Shown: piece after piece, positions 4,800 to 5,586 of the stretch | How the letters are laid out: each line of letters begins with the position of its first letter | Position numbering within the stretch: position 1 is the stretch's first letter | DNA from: Candidatus Proteinoplasmatales archaeon SG8-5 | Lineage (GTDB): Archaea > Thermoplasmatota > Thermoplasmata > SG8-5 | Direction: 5' to 3' | Length of the DNA stretch: 5,586 nucleotides | Assembly: GCA_001595885.1 (NCBI GenBank) | Contig: LSSH01000055.1 | Span: forward strand, 1-5,586 | Program-made: the position numbers and the translations under genes | The notes under the pieces: model-generated | Seen by the model: only the letters and a program-made list of their open reading frames with translations | Databases searched by the model: none | Told to the model about the DNA's origin: nothing

Positions 4800-5586
4800 A
4801 TGAAGGTAATTGGCTTCCTAGTCAATCCCATAGCCGGAATGGGGGGCAGGGTCGGCCTGAAGGGCACGGACGGGGTCGTGGACAGGGCCATCGAGCTCGG
4901 CGCGGAGCCCATAGCCCGTGCCAAGGCAGAGGAGATGCTTGGCCATTTTAAAGAACTGGTTGAGGAAAATGCCGTCCGGTGGCTTACCTGTGCCGGGACC
5001 ATGGGCGAGGACCCGCTCAAGTCCTCTGGCTATGACAATATCGAAATATTATATGAACCGGAGCCGGCGACCTCGGGCGAGGACACAAAGGCGGCTGTCA
5101 GGGCGTTCATTGAAAAAGGGGCGGAGCTCATCGTGTTCTGCGGCGGTGACGGGACCGCCAGGGACATTTGTAGCGTCACCGGGTCGGAGACGCCCATACT
5201 GGGCATTCCCTCGGGCGTGAAGATGTATTCGGGCGTATTCGGCGTGACGCCGGTGAAGACCGCCGAGATACTGCGGGACCACGTCGAGGACCGCCTGACA
5301 ATGACCGAGGTCGAGATACTTGACCTCGACGAGGATAAATACCGCGACGGTGAGTGGTCGGTGAGGCTGTACGCGACCGCGCGAACGCCATTCGAGTCCA
5401 CCCTCATACAGCACGCCAAGGTGATGATAGAGGAGGCCGCGGAGGACGTCATCAGGGAGGAGATTGCAGAATACATCGTCGAGGAGGTCAATGAGAATCC
5501 GGGGACGCTGTTCCTCTTGGGCCCGGGCAGCACTGTGGAGTTCGTCGGCAAGGAGATGAAGATCGACAAGACCCTGCTGGGAATCG
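4800..5586 (+). CDS. COG3199 ATP-NAD kinase-like protein (AcoX/NAD kinase superfamily), partial
   Basis: Open from ATG at 4800 to the right edge, 262 codons seen; the family usually has about 370, so roughly the last third is missing. The N-terminus GFLVNPIAGMGGRVGLKGTDG (5-25) is the hallmark of the COG3199 family. The nucleotide-binding motif GGDGT of the NAD kinase/diacylglycerol kinase superfamily is at 115-119, followed by GIPSGVKMYSGVF (135-147) and GPGST (241-245). Family members are annotated as predicted polyphosphate/ATP-NAD kinases or as acetoin catabolism protein X, but the actual activity is poorly established. If it is an NAD kinase it would supply NADP. The start is set by the conserved N-terminus and by the TATA-like element 27 bases upstream. 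It is divergent from purN and has no visible link to the acyl-CoA operon. Confidence 0.88.
   Translation, partial: MKVIGFLVNPIAGMGGRVGLKGTDGVVDRAIELGAEPIARAKAEEMLGHFKELVEENAVRWLTCAGTMGEDPLKSSGYDNIEILYEPEPATSGEDTKAAVRAFIEKGAELIVFCGGDGTARDICSVTGSETPILGIPSGVKMYSGVFGVTPVKTAEILRDHVEDRLTMTEVEILDLDEDKYRDGEWSVRLYATARTPFESTLIQHAKVMIEEAAEDVIREEIAEYIVEEVNENPGTLFLLGPGSTVEFVGKEMKIDKTLLGI

Noticed and set aside
5030..5569. Minus-strand open frame of 179 codons opposite the COG3199 gene
   Set aside because: The plus-strand frame has GGDGT and the family N-terminus; the minus frame is Ser/Thr-rich noise.
1..5586. Mobile elements, CRISPR arrays, tRNA or rRNA genes
   Set aside because: I saw no transposase motifs, terminal repeats, regularly spaced repeats or tRNA-like folds on either strand.

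Overview
The window looks archaeal. A TATA-type A/T box sits about 25-30 bases before the expected transcript start of the thiolase gene, and another lies 27 bases before the start codon of the COG3199 gene, which has an A/T box but only a weak ribosome site. Gene content (COG3199 kinase-like protein, V4R-domain protein, short-chain acyl-CoA enzymes) also fits. Coding sequence is GC-rich by eye, while promoters and two short patches are strongly A/T-rich. A GC-rich euryarchaeal relative, perhaps Thermoplasmatota, is my guess; the lineage is inference.

Layout: minus strand 3944 down to 1 is one apparent operon of five genes in order thiolase, 3-hydroxyacyl-CoA dehydrogenase, enoyl-CoA hydratase, a V4R-domain protein, and a second protein that resembles heme-NO-binding/DUF2378-like domains and runs off the left edge. 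The last four are tightly packed (2, 1 and 12 base gaps), while a 67-base gap with a perfect 16-base palindrome separates the thiolase from the dehydrogenase. Next, also on the minus strand but probably a separate transcript, is purN (4734-4102). From 4800 on the plus strand is a COG3199 ATP-NAD kinase-like gene cut by the right edge. The 65-base gap between purN and this gene holds divergent promoters that share an A/T element.

How the genes work together: the three enzymes link acetyl-CoA, acetoacetyl-CoA, 3-hydroxybutyryl-CoA and crotonyl-CoA in either direction. All catalytic residues I know for each family are present. No acyl-CoA dehydrogenase, CoA transferase or PHA synthase is in view, so synthesis cannot be told from degradation. 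The two proteins at the end of the operon carry ligand-binding-type folds, not enzymes of the pathway, and may sense or bind a hydrophobic or acyl compound. They are the least understood part of the window.

Most interesting points: the V4R gene ends in TAG, the only non-TGA stop seen, and the next gene follows in the same reading frame, so amber readthrough (for example as pyrrolysine) is conceivable. The 16-base palindrome touches the strong ribosome site of the dehydrogenase gene. An A/T island covers the catalytic core codons of purN and resembles another A/T patch in the leftmost gene.
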